From assembly GCF_003024155.1 (NCBI RefSeq), contig NZ_CP028136.1, positions 3,286,001-3,350,000 on the forward strand: 64,000 nt of DNA, read 5' to 3'. The notes under the pieces were generated by a model that worked only from the letters and a program-made list of their open reading frames with translations, made no database searches and was not told where the DNA came from. Made by a program: the position numbers and the translations under genes. This stretch comes from Christiangramia fulva (lineage in GTDB: Bacteria > Bacteroidota > Bacteroidia > Flavobacteriales > Flavobacteriaceae). This document shows positions 33,325 through 42,487 of this stretch, piece after piece (position 1 is the first letter of the stretch; each line of letters opens with the position of its first letter).

Positions 33325-33332
33325 CAAAAGTA
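33325..33332 (-). promoter_or_regulatory. -7 element of the TPP riboswitch operon
   Basis: Minus strand TACTTTTG, a match to TAnnTTTG. It predicts a transcript start near 33318, two bases before the aptamer begins, which is strong positional support. The -33 element is weak. Confidence 0.65.
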
Positions 33333-33599
33333 CAAATATCTTCTTAAAATTCAGGAATATTCATGTTTAGGATAAACTATACTTTTATTTCTGGTTTCCC
33401 ATACATAATCCACAAATTCATTTTTTTCAAAAAGGGTAATTTGTTATCCTTTCCTGGCTCGGTGACGTTTTATTATTCCAAGCAAAACCCATAAAATTTA
33501 CAATTTCGGACATTTTTATCCTTTTTTATGATAAAGGTCATATTATCTCTGAATTCCTTTTTTGAATTTTGGAAAATTAAAATTTAAAAAACCTTAATC
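33333..33599. other. Intergenic region between the TPP operon and ric
   Basis: No gene is seen. The right part holds the inverted-repeat cluster described separately (33515-33547) that probably controls ric. The left part is AT-rich with no clear feature beyond the riboswitch promoter. Confidence 0.5.
33515..33547 (+). promoter_or_regulatory. Candidate operator upstream of ric
   Basis: TTTATC (33515-33520), GATAAA (33530-33535) and TTATC (33543-33547) form alternating inverted repeats; the right half reads GATAA-N8-TTATC. A related GATAATC-N8-GATTATC stands before norB (34341-34362). A shared nitric-oxide- or redox-responsive regulator is a reasonable guess. Confidence 0.4.
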
Positions 33600-34319
33600 A
33601 TGGAAATTTCAAGAGAGAAAACTGTTGCCAGTTATGTGACCCAGAACATTAAAACCGCTCATGTTTTTAAAAAATACGGTATAGATTTTTGCTGCGGGGG
33701 TGGAATAACCTTGTCAAGAGCATGCGAAAAAGCCGGCGTTGACCCCGAGTTATTGGAAAAAGATCTTTTAGCTACAGAAGAAAATGCGTCAAGAAATATA
33801 AATTTCAACAGCTGGGAATTAGATTTTCTTAGTGACCATATTATTAATTTCCACCATGCCTATGTGGAAGAAAGCATTCCGCTTTTGTTCCAATATGCCG
33901 CAAAAGTAGCCAAAGTACATGGAGGACATAACGAAGAGCTTATCGAGATACAAAATTTATTTTCTCAGGTAGCTACCGAATTAAGTGCTCATATGAAAAA
34001 AGAAGAACTGGTACTTTTTCCTTTCATTAAAAAACTTGTAAAGGCTGAACGCGAAAATACTCCGGCTCCGGTTGCGCCTTTTGGCTCAGTTGATAATCCT
34101 ATCAAAATGATGGAAGCTGAACATGAAGAAGCCGGGGAAATAATGAAAAGAATTGCCATTTTGAGCAATAATTATACTCCTCCAGAACATGCCTGCAATA
34201 CCTATCGCGCTTTCTACGCGAAGCTGGATGAATTCGAACAGGATCTGCATCAGCATATACACCTGGAAAATAACATCCTCTTCCCAAAAGCCCTGAAAAT
34301 AGAACAAAAGTTGAAATAA
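33600..34319 (+). CDS. ric: Iron-sulfur cluster repair di-iron protein (RIC/ScdA/YtfE)
   Basis: The product is 239 residues. An N-terminal ScdA_N (DUF542) domain has the diagnostic KYGIDFCCGGGITLSRAC, and a C-terminal hemerythrin-like domain has the metal-binding histidines in HIINFHHAYVEE, VHGGHNEEL, HMKKEELVLFPF, EAEHEEAGEIMKRI and HQHIHLENNILFPKAL. RIC proteins repair iron-sulfur clusters damaged by nitric oxide or oxidative stress, acting in the cytoplasm. The gene directly precedes a nitric oxide reductase, which fits NO stress. Confidence 0.96.
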   Translation: MEISREKTVASYVTQNIKTAHVFKKYGIDFCCGGGITLSRACEKAGVDPELLEKDLLATEENASRNINFNSWELDFLSDHIINFHHAYVEESIPLLFQYAAKVAKVHGGHNEELIEIQNLFSQVATELSAHMKKEELVLFPFIKKLVKAERENTPAPVAPFGSVDNPIKMMEAEHEEAGEIMKRIAILSNNYTPPEHACNTYRAFYAKLDEFEQDLHQHIHLENNILFPKALKIEQKLK

Positions 34320-34340
34320 CAAGGAGTTTGTATATTTAAT

Positions 34341-34362
34341 GATAATCAACAATTGGATTATC
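34341..34362 (+). promoter_or_regulatory. Inverted repeat upstream of norB
   Basis: A perfect GATAATC-N8-GATTATC dyad 32 bases before the norB ATG. It resembles the dyad upstream of ric and may be a binding site for a nitric-oxide-responsive regulator. Confidence 0.45.
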
Positions 34363-34394
34363 GTATCCTATTCCTTAACCCAAAAATTAAATAA

Positions 34395-36647
34395 ATGTCT
34401 AAAGAAAGAAAACTCTGGACAAGCTTTATTGTAATCGTAGGAGTCTCATTTGCCGTATTAGGTTATTTCGGATTTGAAATTTACCAGAAAGCACCTCCCC
34501 TGCCCTCCAAAATTGTAACCACTAACGGATCAATCGTTTTTGAAGGTCAGGATATCAAAGATGGACAGAATGTCTGGCAAAGCATGGGTGGCCAGGAAGT
34601 TGGCTCCATTTGGGGCCATGGTGCTTATACTGCACCCGACTGGACTGCAGACTGGCTTCATCGTGAAGCCTTGTTTATCTTAAATAAATGGGCTGAAGAT
34701 GAGCAAAATACCTCTTATAAAGATCTAAGCAGTGAAAAACAGGCTGCCCTGGAACGCAGGCTCCAGGAAAAAATGCGTAAAAACACCTATAATGAGGAAA
34801 CCGGCGTCATAACTATCGATCCTGTAAGGGCCGAAGCTGCAGCCTATCTTTCCTCTTATTACAAAGGTTTATTTATGGAAAATCCCGAGCTGGATGAGTT
34901 GCGGGATGCCTACGCCATTCCTAAAAATTCTATTAAGGATGAAAACAGGATGAAGCAAATGAGCGGATTCTTTTTCTGGACGGCCTGGGCTGCGGTTACT
35001 GAAAGGCCCGGTTCAGATATAAGTTATACGCATAATTGGCCTTCAGAAAAGCTTGTTGGAAATAGAGCTACCGGCGATTTGCTGATCTGGACTGGTTTCA
35101 GCATTATTCTTTTGCTCTTCGGAATAGGTTTAATGATCTTCTACCATGCAAAAATGAAGGAAGAAGACCATCCCGAAAGACCTGTGGAAGATCCGCTGAT
35201 GCAACAAACCATCACTCCTTCCATGAAGGCAGTGAAAAAATACCTTTGGGTAGTTAGCCTGCTCATTCTTGTGCAGGTAAGCTTTGGAGTCATCACGGCC
35301 CATTATGGAGTTGAAGGGGAAGGATTTTACGGCTTCAAACTGGCAGATTTTCTTCCTTATTCGCTTTCCAGGACATGGCATTTGCAACTGGGTATCCTTT
35401 GGATCGCAACAGCCTGGCTTGCTACCGGATTATATATTGCCCCGGCGGTTTCAGGAAAAGATCCCAAATACCAGAAATTTGGAGTTAATTTCCTTTTTAT
35501 CTGCCTTCTCATTATTGTTCTTGGTTCAATGGCCGGGCAATGGATGGGTGTGATGCAAAAACTTGGTCTTGTTGAAAACTTCTGGTTTGGTCATCAGGGG
35601 TATGAATATGTAGATCTTGGACGTTTTTGGCAGATATTTTTATTAATCGGACTTTTTGTGTGGCTGGCTTTAATGGTCAGACCTTTGATCCCGGTAATTA
35701 AAAAGAAGACCAGTGAAAAGAACCTTTTGATCATGTTCCTGGTTTCATCAGCGGCAATCGCTCTTTTTTATGCTGCAGGACTCATGTGGGGACGCCAGAC
35801 GAACCTCGCTATCGCTGAATACTGGAGATGGTGGGTAGTGCACCTTTGGGTGGAAGGATTCTTTGAAGTCTTCGCTACCGTGGTCTCTGCATTCCTGTTC
35901 GTAAGACTTGGCTTGTTAAGGACCAAAACAGCGACTTTAAGCGTCCTCCTGGCAACCATTATCTTTCTTTCAGGCGGAATATTAGGAACTTTCCATCACT
36001 TGTATTTTAGTGGCACACCTACAGCTATAATGGCTATTGGCGCTACTTTTAGTGCTTTGGAAGTTGTTCCGCTTGTATTGATAGGTTATGAGGTTTATGA
36101 AAATTACCAGCTAAGTAAGGCGACCCGTTGGATAAAAGATTACAAATGGCCAATTTATTGTTTAATATCAGTGGCCTTCTGGAATTTTCTGGGTGCAGGG
36201 ATCTTCGGATTTTTGATCAATCCTCCCATAGCGCTTTATTATCTACAGGGATTAAATACAACGGCAGTACATGCTCATACAGCTTTGTTTGGAGTATACG
36301 GAATGCTTGGTATTGGCCTGATGTTGTTTGTTCTTAGAAGCCTCTACCGATTGAAGATATGGAACAATAAATTGATCGCTTTTTCATTCTGGTCGATTAA
36401 TATTGGTTTATTATTGATGGTCTTATTAAGCGTTTTACCTATTGGTTTGCTGCAAACTGTAGCCAGTGTGAACGAGGGAATGTGGTACGCTCGTTCTGCG
36501 GAATTCATGCAACAGCCGGGTATCAATACCCTGAAATGGCTTCGCGTCATTGGTGACACCATTTTCGCTATAGGTTTAGTGGCCTTTATCTGGTTTGTAT
36601 TTACGCTGAATTACAGTAAAGACCGCAAAGATGTTGTAGGAAAATAA
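34395..36647 (+). CDS. norB: Quinol-dependent nitric oxide reductase (qNOR), NorB/NorZ type
   Basis: The product is 750 residues, the length of single-subunit qNOR, in which an N-terminal cytochrome-c-like periplasmic domain without heme is fused to the heme-copper-type catalytic core. The N-terminal region begins with one TM (FIVIVGVSFAVLGYFGFEIYQ) and GQNVWQSMGGQEVGSIWGHG. In the core, SRTWHLQLGILWIATAWL, WWVVHLWVEGFFEVF and GTFHHLYFSGTPTAIM carry the heme and FeB histidines, and FSALEVVPLVLIGYEV the conserved glutamates of NORs. It reduces 2 NO to N2O with quinol electrons at the inner membrane. No other denitrification gene is in the window, so detoxification is likely. Confidence 0.96.
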   Translation: MSKERKLWTSFIVIVGVSFAVLGYFGFEIYQKAPPLPSKIVTTNGSIVFEGQDIKDGQNVWQSMGGQEVGSIWGHGAYTAPDWTADWLHREALFILNKWAEDEQNTSYKDLSSEKQAALERRLQEKMRKNTYNEETGVITIDPVRAEAAAYLSSYYKGLFMENPELDELRDAYAIPKNSIKDENRMKQMSGFFFWTAWAAVTERPGSDISYTHNWPSEKLVGNRATGDLLIWTGFSIILLLFGIGLMIFYHAKMKEEDHPERPVEDPLMQQTITPSMKAVKKYLWVVSLLILVQVSFGVITAHYGVEGEGFYGFKLADFLPYSLSRTWHLQLGILWIATAWLATGLYIAPAVSGKDPKYQKFGVNFLFICLLIIVLGSMAGQWMGVMQKLGLVENFWFGHQGYEYVDLGRFWQIFLLIGLFVWLALMVRPLIPVIKKKTSEKNLLIMFLVSSAAIALFYAAGLMWGRQTNLAIAEYWRWWVVHLWVEGFFEVFATVVSAFLFVRLGLLRTKTATLSVLLATIIFLSGGILGTFHHLYFSGTPTAIMAIGATFSALEVVPLVLIGYEVYENYQLSKATRWIKDYKWPIYCLISVAFWNFLGAGIFGFLINPPIALYYLQGLNTTAVHAHTALFGVYGMLGIGLMLFVLRSLYRLKIWNNKLIAFSFWSINIGLLLMVLLSVLPIGLLQTVASVNEGMWYARSAEFMQQPGINTLKWLRVIGDTIFAIGLVAFIWFVFTLNYSKDRKDVVGK

Positions 36648-36672
36648 CATTTTCAAAACCTCCAGTTAAAAG

Positions 36673-36701
36673 AAACCGCTGCCTGAAAACAGCGGTTTTT
36701 T
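36673..36701 (+). terminator. Rho-independent terminator after norB
   Basis: AAACCGCTG-8 bases-CAGCGGTTT followed by TTTCGTTTTT, a 9-pair stem with a T-rich tail. Confidence 0.88.
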
Positions 36702-36759
36702 CGTTTTTGCTTTTTTTGAAAATAATTTCCTTCTTCTAAATTGGGCAAAAAATGCAGTA

Positions 36760-36790
36760 TTGTTTACCTGTTTAATAAAAGTTATCTTCG
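36760..36790 (+). promoter_or_regulatory. Promoter of the hybrid histidine kinase gene
   Basis: TTG (36760-36762), 20-base spacer, TATCTTCG (36783-36790): a good match to TTG-N17-23-TAnnTTTG with the common TTCG variant. The start near 36796 rules out a start codon at 36741 and favours a TTG at 36807 or 36813. Confidence 0.6.
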
Positions 36791-36806
36791 TTCAGTAAAT
36801 TTTCTA

Positions 36807-39440
36807 TTGAAGTTGAAATTCCGCCATTCCATTGTAACGCGTTTTGCCCTGTTCTTTACGGCGCTGATCATTTTTTCTATCCTAGTATCGGGTTTTATCG
36901 TTTTTCAGAAAGCTTCAGCGGTTATTATTGATTATTCGAAAGAAAATCTGAAGCATTCTTCAGAAATGGCCGAACAATCATTTTACTCCTTATTAAAAGA
37001 GGTTTCTAATGATGTGGCTGTAATTGCCGAAAGTCCTTCGCTGAAAAATTATATCAACAATCCTTCCGAAGAAAACAGCGGCGATGTTGAAAATCTTTTC
37101 CGAATAACACTCGAAAATAAAGAAGACTATTTCCAAATTCGATATATCGGGATCGAGAATAATGGAAAAGAAATCATTCGCTACGAAAAACTGAATGATA
37201 AAGTTTCTAAAGCAGATACACTGCAGGAGAAAGGCGACAGGGAATATTTCCTGGAAACCCTGCATATAGCTCCGGGAGAATTTTACTTTTCGCCCATTAA
37301 TTTGAACGAGGAATATGGAGTGATCAGCGATCCGCCAACGCCCACCCTCCGAGCGGCCAGTCCCATCTTCAATAATAATGGAAAAGTCATGGGTGTACTG
37401 GTGATCAATGTTGATATGAGCCGGTTATATGCCAAATTCAAACAAATTTCCAGGCAATCGTCCCAATTCTATTTAGTCGATAAGAACGGACAATACCTGT
37501 ATTCTCCAAACCGGGAAGAGCAATTCGCTTTGCAAAAACATACCGATCATAATTTTTTTTCAGATTATAATATTGTTCTGAACCAGGATCATCATTTTGA
37601 GCTGGTAAGGAATGGCTCACAATCTTATCTCACCTATCTGAAAGAACTGGAATATTTCAGGGGGAAAAGAAAAATATACCTCGTTACCTCCATTAAACAG
37701 AATATTCTTTTGGCAAGTGAGCGTGCAGTGCAGCTGTATAGTTTGAGGACCCTGCTTTTGGTTTGTATTATTTCAATTCTTATATCCTGGTTATTTACCA
37801 ACTTTTTTTCAAAAAAGATCAACCAGATCACAAAAGCCATCAGTAATTATGAGAGCGATCCGGGAAGTGAAATTATGCTTCCTGTGAATAGAAAGGACGA
37901 AATTGGGGTTTTGGCCAATTCTTTTCTAAAAATGAAAAAGAGGATCAACAATAATGTTAAAGAGCTGAATACCGCACTTAAAAAAGAAAAGCAGGCAAAA
38001 AGGCAACGCGATGAATTTTTACAGAATATGAGCCATGAACTTAGAACTCCCTTGAATTCAATTTTAGGGCTCACACAAATCCTGCATAAACAGTCTACGT
38101 CTGAAGCTCAACGAAATATTATTGCTTCCCTTGAAAAAAGCGCTAAAAATCTCGCAGGTCTGGTTTATGACGTACTCGATCATCAAAAACTGGTGGAAGG
38201 CAAATTACAAATTGCTTATAAACCTGTAAATATCGCGAGATTACTTAAAGATATTCATTCTACCTACCAATTTGAGGCACTGCAAAAAGGATTGTCTTTT
38301 TCTTTGGTGATCGATAAAAAGCTGGAAGAAAATAAATATCTAACCGATCCCCTTCGGCTTTCACAGATAATCACAAATCTCGTTGTTAATGCCGTAAAAT
38401 ATACAAGAGAAGGAGAAATCAGTCTTTCAGCTGAAGTAAAAAGCGGTAAAAATGCGCGTTTGGAAATAAAAATCAGCGATACGGGAATAGGCATATTAGA
38501 AGAAAATCTTTCGCGGATCAATGACCGGTTTTTCAGGGAAAAAGAAGAAATGGACGGGAGGTTTGGCGGTTATGGTTTGGGTCTTTCTATAGTAAAACAG
38601 CTTACAGAACTTTTTGGAGGTTCTTTAAAAGCGATTTCGGCAAAAGGAAAAGGTTCAGAATTCACTATTAATATTCCTGTTGAAAAGGTAAACGTAAAAA
38701 AGAAACTTAAAAGCAGTTCCTCGCGCTATATCCTTCCCAAATTCAAAAAAACCTATAATCTGCTGTATATTGAGGATGATCTTTCATCGGCTGAAATGAT
38801 GAAGTATATACTGGACGATGATAAACTTCTTATTAAAAAAGTCGATAAAATTGAAAGCGCAAGGGAAATTCTGGAAAATGGCCAGGTAGATCTTGTGATC
38901 AGTGATCTTATGCTGGAAGATGTAAACCTTACAGATATTTTAAAGGAATGGATTTCTTTCCAAAAACTGAAGGCTCCTATAATTGTGCTTTCAGCTCTGG
39001 AAGCTAAGGAAGTTGAAAAGATCACCTCACTTTATTTCCAAAAGCCTTATGACATTTTTCACGTGCAGGATCTTGTTTATTATGTACTTGGAAAAAATGA
39101 ATTTCAGGCGCCCGATCTTTCAAATATCTATAATAATTATGATCATGATCCTGAGAAAGTATCAAAGGTTCTAAAACTTCTGCACGAAGAATTTGGAACT
39201 TACCTAAAACGTATAAATGATGCTGCTGAAAGCAAAAATCAGAAGGATTGGAAAGCCATACTTCATAAACTTGTGGCCAATCTTAATAATTTGAAGCTTT
39301 CCCGTTTAAAAGAAACCATCCCCGAGGAGGTCTCTGAGCTTGATGAAGAGAAACTGGAATTTATCCGGCAAAATTTTGCTTATTGCCAGTGTTGTTTCCG
39401 AAATGAACGGCGATTTAATTTAAGAGATCGATCTTTTTAA
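36807..39440 (+). CDS. Membrane hybrid sensor histidine kinase with REC and Hpt-like domains
   Basis: About 877 residues from the TTG at 36807. Order: TM1 (FALFFTALIIFSILVSGFIVF), a large periplasmic Cache-like sensor domain, TM2 (LLLVCIISILISWLFTNFF), HAMP (NRKDEIGVLANSF), a HisKA domain with phospho-His in NMSHELRTPLNSILG, HATPase with NLVVNAVKYT, DTGIGI and GYGLGLSIVKQL, a receiver domain (LLYIEDDLSS, Asp in VDLVISDLMLED) and a C-terminal Hpt-like helix bundle (AILHKLVANLNN). This is a phosphorelay kinase of the inner membrane. The convergent LytTR regulator at 39415-40095 overlaps its 3' end by 26 bases and is the likely output partner. Confidence 0.9.
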   Translation: MKLKFRHSIVTRFALFFTALIIFSILVSGFIVFQKASAVIIDYSKENLKHSSEMAEQSFYSLLKEVSNDVAVIAESPSLKNYINNPSEENSGDVENLFRITLENKEDYFQIRYIGIENNGKEIIRYEKLNDKVSKADTLQEKGDREYFLETLHIAPGEFYFSPINLNEEYGVISDPPTPTLRAASPIFNNNGKVMGVLVINVDMSRLYAKFKQISRQSSQFYLVDKNGQYLYSPNREEQFALQKHTDHNFFSDYNIVLNQDHHFELVRNGSQSYLTYLKELEYFRGKRKIYLVTSIKQNILLASERAVQLYSLRTLLLVCIISILISWLFTNFFSKKINQITKAISNYESDPGSEIMLPVNRKDEIGVLANSFLKMKKRINNNVKELNTALKKEKQAKRQRDEFLQNMSHELRTPLNSILGLTQILHKQSTSEAQRNIIASLEKSAKNLAGLVYDVLDHQKLVEGKLQIAYKPVNIARLLKDIHSTYQFEALQKGLSFSLVIDKKLEENKYLTDPLRLSQIITNLVVNAVKYTREGEISLSAEVKSGKNARLEIKISDTGIGILEENLSRINDRFFREKEEMDGRFGGYGLGLSIVKQLTELFGGSLKAISAKGKGSEFTINIPVEKVNVKKKLKSSSSRYILPKFKKTYNLLYIEDDLSSAEMMKYILDDDKLLIKKVDKIESAREILENGQVDLVISDLMLEDVNLTDILKEWISFQKLKAPIIVLSALEAKEVEKITSLYFQKPYDIFHVQDLVYYVLGKNEFQAPDLSNIYNNYDHDPEKVSKVLKLLHEEFGTYLKRINDAAESKNQKDWKAILHKLVANLNNLKLSRLKETIPEEVSELDEEKLEFIRQNFAYCQCCFRNERRFNLRDRSF

Positions 39441-40095
39441 GAAGGTCTTTTTCGAAGCTGTGACTTACCGGCACATGATCTTTCCCGATCTCTATGGCTT
39501 TGCTGTCTATAAAATCGATTTTATTTAAATTGACAATATAGGAGCGATGTACCTTCTGAAAATATTCCGGAAGCTTCGGTTCCAGATCTTTCAGGGTCAT
39601 TAAGGTTAAAATTTTCCTGTCGTCTAGAACAATGGAAATATAATTTCCTTCAGATTTAAAATATTTCACCTCATTCATCCTGATTTTCACCAGCTTATTT
39701 CCTTCTTTCACAAAAAGCCTGGTTTCCTGCTGCTGATTTTTGGAAAGATAATTCTGAGCTTTTTTAAAACCCTGAAAGAACCTTGAAAAATTTAGTGGTT
39801 TGACCAGAAAATCTACTACCTGATCATAATTATAAGAATCTGAAGCGAAATCTCTGTTAGATGTCACCATGATCACTGCAATGTTCTTTTCGATGGTGTT
39901 CAGGATATCTTTTCCGGTAATATCGGGTAAGTCAAAATCCAGGAAAATCAAATCGAAAACCGAGCTGTTTATCAGGTTTATCGCTTCAAAACCAGAAGTA
40001 GCGGTAATTACATTATCGATATCATCAATTTTACTGCAGAAGTGTTCCAATAAGTCACAAATTAAGGGATCGTCATCGACTATCAGGCATTTCAT
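39415..40095 (-). CDS. LytTR-family response regulator
   Basis: The product is 226 residues. An N-terminal receiver domain has CLIVDDDPLICD (acidic pocket), Asp in FDLIFLDFDLPDITG and a conserved Lys in DFLVKPLNFSRF; a C-terminal LytTR DNA-binding domain has VKEGNKLVKIRMNEVKYFKSEGNY and FQKVHRSYIVNLNKID. LytTR regulators bind direct repeats upstream of target genes. It lies tail-to-tail with the hybrid kinase, overlapping it by 26 bases, and the two are probably a signalling pair. Confidence 0.93.
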   Translation of the reverse strand: MKCLIVDDDPLICDLLEHFCSKIDDIDNVITATSGFEAINLINSSVFDLIFLDFDLPDITGKDILNTIEKNIAVIMVTSNRDFASDSYNYDQVVDFLVKPLNFSRFFQGFKKAQNYLSKNQQQETRLFVKEGNKLVKIRMNEVKYFKSEGNYISIVLDDRKILTLMTLKDLEPKLPEYFQKVHRSYIVNLNKIDFIDSKAIEIGKDHVPVSHSFEKDLLKKIDLLN

Positions 40096-40203
40096 AGGCT
40101 CATCAAATAAAAGAATACTTTCATCAACTAATATACCTATTTCATATAAAATTTCATTTTCAAGCCTAATAAATCATTAGTATTGAGATAAACTAAATTA
40201 CTT

Positions 40204-41721
40204 ATGAAAATTAAATTACTATTATCTTCTATTTTAATTACTCTTCTAATTTTCCCCTGCAGTGCGAATGATACTGCAGGAATTTTTAAGAAAAAAGATC
40301 CGATTACAGAAAATGAACCACGAGGAAAAGACAATGTCGCGCATCAATGGGCCTACCTTACACTTTTGGGAACCGCTCATGATACTGATATAAATACCCC
40401 CAGACCTACAATCACTTCAAGATACATCGGACTTACTTTCACTTCAATGTTCGATGCCTGGACGCGGTTTGATGACAAAGCGAGTCCGCTATACCTAAAA
40501 GGTGTTGAAAGGCTTCCTGAAGCAGAGAGAAATCTTAAAAATAAAGAGATTGCCATAAGTTACGCGGCCTTCAGAACATTAAAAGAGTATTATCCTTTCG
40601 ATACAAAAATGTTTCGTGATAAAATGCTGGAATTAGGTCTCGATCCTGATGATATGTCTCTTGATCCCACTACTCCGGTGGGTATAGGAAACCTGGCCGC
40701 AAAGACTGTCCTGGAGAGAAGGATGCATGATGGTTCCAATCAATTTGGAGAAGTAGAAGGTTCAGATGGAACTCCTTATTCCGATTATACCGGGTATATG
40801 CCGGTAAATGATATTGATAATAATATCGACCTTAAAAGATGGCAGCCTAAATATTTCATCAATGAAAAAGGGGAAAAATACAACCCCGGTTGCCTTACTC
40901 CTTACTGGCAAAAGGTTGAACCACTTTTATTAAAAAAAGCCGATCAGTTTCGGCCAGGACCACCACCAGAAATTGGTTCAAAAGAACTTGAAAAGGAAGT
41001 ACAGGAAGTGGTTGATCTACAGGCAAATTTAACTCCTGAACATAAAGCACTTGTTGAATTTATGAGGGATGGGCCTCTTTCAGCACAACAGGCCGGACAC
41101 TGGCTGGTATTTTCTTTAGATGTGTCAACCCGCGACCAGAATACGCTGGATGATGATGTGAAAATGTACTTTTATGTCGAATCTGTAGCCTTTGACGGTT
41201 TCATAGCCTGCTGGGATGCAAAAATGTATTACGATTTTGCTCGTCCGTTTGCACTGGTACATGCCTATTTTAAAGATAAAACCATTAAAGCCTGGGGTGG
41301 CCCGGATAAAGGCATGATAAAAATGAAAGGCCAGGACTGGAGGCCATATTCACCTGCTTCCTTTTTATGCCCATCTTTCCCCAGTTATGTTTCCGGACAT
41401 AGCACCATAAGTGGTGGCTGTGCTGAAGCTCTAAGACTATTTACGGGAAGCGATAAATTTGGAGCCAAAGTAAAAAGAATCCCCGGTGAACTAACGGAAC
41501 CCAATAATGTGAGCGATCCTGTTATACTTGAATTCCCGACTTTTACCAAAGCAGGAGAAATGGCCGGAATTTCGAGAGTAATGGGCGGATATCATATTCA
41601 ATCTGATAATGTGGAAGGATTAAAACTGGGAAGAAATATCGCGCGTTATAATTATCAGAGATTTCTTGAGCTTATTGGCGAGAAACCTGCGGCCTCTAAA
41701 GATGAGATGAGAAGCGAATAA
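40204..41721 (+). CDS. Secreted vanadium-haloperoxidase/PAP2-like protein
   Basis: The product is 505 residues with a signal peptide (KIKLLLSSILITLLIFPCSAN). The acid phosphatase/vanadium haloperoxidase core is seen C-terminally: Lys and Arg-Pro in KMYYDFARPFALVHAYF, PSYVSGHSTISGGCAEALRL (Ser-Gly-His), and SRVMGGYHIQSDNVEGLKLG (Arg and His of the third motif). Members bind vanadate or phosphate; some oxidise halides, others are phosphatases. Length and the preserved third histidine fit the bacterial haloperoxidase-like branch, but substrate choice cannot be read. The DoxX-like gene follows by 18 bases. Confidence 0.82.
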   Translation: MKIKLLLSSILITLLIFPCSANDTAGIFKKKDPITENEPRGKDNVAHQWAYLTLLGTAHDTDINTPRPTITSRYIGLTFTSMFDAWTRFDDKASPLYLKGVERLPEAERNLKNKEIAISYAAFRTLKEYYPFDTKMFRDKMLELGLDPDDMSLDPTTPVGIGNLAAKTVLERRMHDGSNQFGEVEGSDGTPYSDYTGYMPVNDIDNNIDLKRWQPKYFINEKGEKYNPGCLTPYWQKVEPLLLKKADQFRPGPPPEIGSKELEKEVQEVVDLQANLTPEHKALVEFMRDGPLSAQQAGHWLVFSLDVSTRDQNTLDDDVKMYFYVESVAFDGFIACWDAKMYYDFARPFALVHAYFKDKTIKAWGGPDKGMIKMKGQDWRPYSPASFLCPSFPSYVSGHSTISGGCAEALRLFTGSDKFGAKVKRIPGELTEPNNVSDPVILEFPTFTKAGEMAGISRVMGGYHIQSDNVEGLKLGRNIARYNYQRFLELIGEKPAASKDEMRSE

Positions 41722-41739
41722 AGAAAAAATCTAGCGATT

Positions 41740-42204
41740 ATGGGAATTAAATTTCAAAAAAAGAACCTTTTGCTAATATCAGTTGGGGTAGTTTATCTCT
41801 GGTTCGGGGTATTAAAATTCTTTCCTCATCTAAGTCCTGCAGAGGCCCTGGCCAAGAATACAATTGAAGAACTAACCATGGGAATAATCCCGCTTAATAT
41901 TGCAATTATTTTGCTGGCCATTTGGGAAACTGCTATCGGAATCATGCTTATCCTGACTATTTACAGGCGTTTTGCAATAAGTATAGCTCTTTTGCACATG
42001 GTGCTCACTTTTACTCCGTTTATATTCTTTTCTGATGAAATATTTACCAATGGAGCTTTTATTCCTTCCCTGGTGGGACAGTACATCATAAAGAATATTA
42101 TAATAATAAGTGTTCTGGTAAGCTCTTATTCAGATTCAAAAACTCCAGAAGTCTCCCCTTCTTCTTTCGCTTATAAAAGTTTAGAACCTGAAACGGAAAT
42201 TTGA
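41740..42204 (+). CDS. DoxX-like small membrane protein
   Basis: The product is 154 residues with about four membrane segments: LLLISVGVVYLWFGVLKFF, LNIAIILLAIWETAIGIMLIL, FAISIALLHMVLTFTPFIFF and a late IIKNIIIISVLVSS. The pattern and the FGVLKFFP start match DoxX-like/DoxD-like quinone- or redox-associated membrane proteins. Function is not established. Follows the haloperoxidase-like gene, probably in one transcript, before a terminator at 42211-42243. Confidence 0.7.
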   Translation: MGIKFQKKNLLLISVGVVYLWFGVLKFFPHLSPAEALAKNTIEELTMGIIPLNIAIILLAIWETAIGIMLILTIYRRFAISIALLHMVLTFTPFIFFSDEIFTNGAFIPSLVGQYIIKNIIIISVLVSSYSDSKTPEVSPSSFAYKSLEPETEI

Positions 42205-42210
42205 AAATTT

Positions 42211-42243
42211 AAACCTCAATGACTTCGGCTTTTGAGGTTTATT
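42211..42243 (+). terminator. Terminator after the DoxX-like gene
   Basis: AAACCTCAA-12 bases-TTGAGGTTT followed by ATTT, a 9-pair stem with a TTCG-containing loop. Confidence 0.7.
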
Positions 42244-42421
42244 TCTTTCTCTATAAAACCTCCTTTTAAAAAAAAGATAAATCTGCTTTTTAACTGATCT
42301 TTGATTCCGTCTGACTTCATTATTTCAAAGGAATAGCTAAAACCACCCGCCTGCGATCACTTTTAGGCTTTTGATAACATTTCTTTTAAAGATGTTCAGA
42401 TTCTGGGCCGAATTTTAGCCT

Positions 42422-42429
42422 TAATTTTG
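42422..42429 (+). promoter_or_regulatory. -7 element upstream of the MFS gene
   Basis: TAATTTTG, a full TAnnTTTG match. Transcript start near 42436. The -33 element is weak. Confidence 0.4.
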
Positions 42430-42487
42430 GCCGAACCAAAATAAAATTGTTATCAATAGATCTGTAGTAATTCTAGGAATTGCCCGA

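Noticed and set aside
39360..39440. Possible frameshift near the 3' end of the hybrid kinase, since an alternative frame reads SVVSEMNGDLI before a stop at 39421-39423
   Set aside because: The present end could also be a normal final helix, and I cannot decide without orthologues; no change made to the call.
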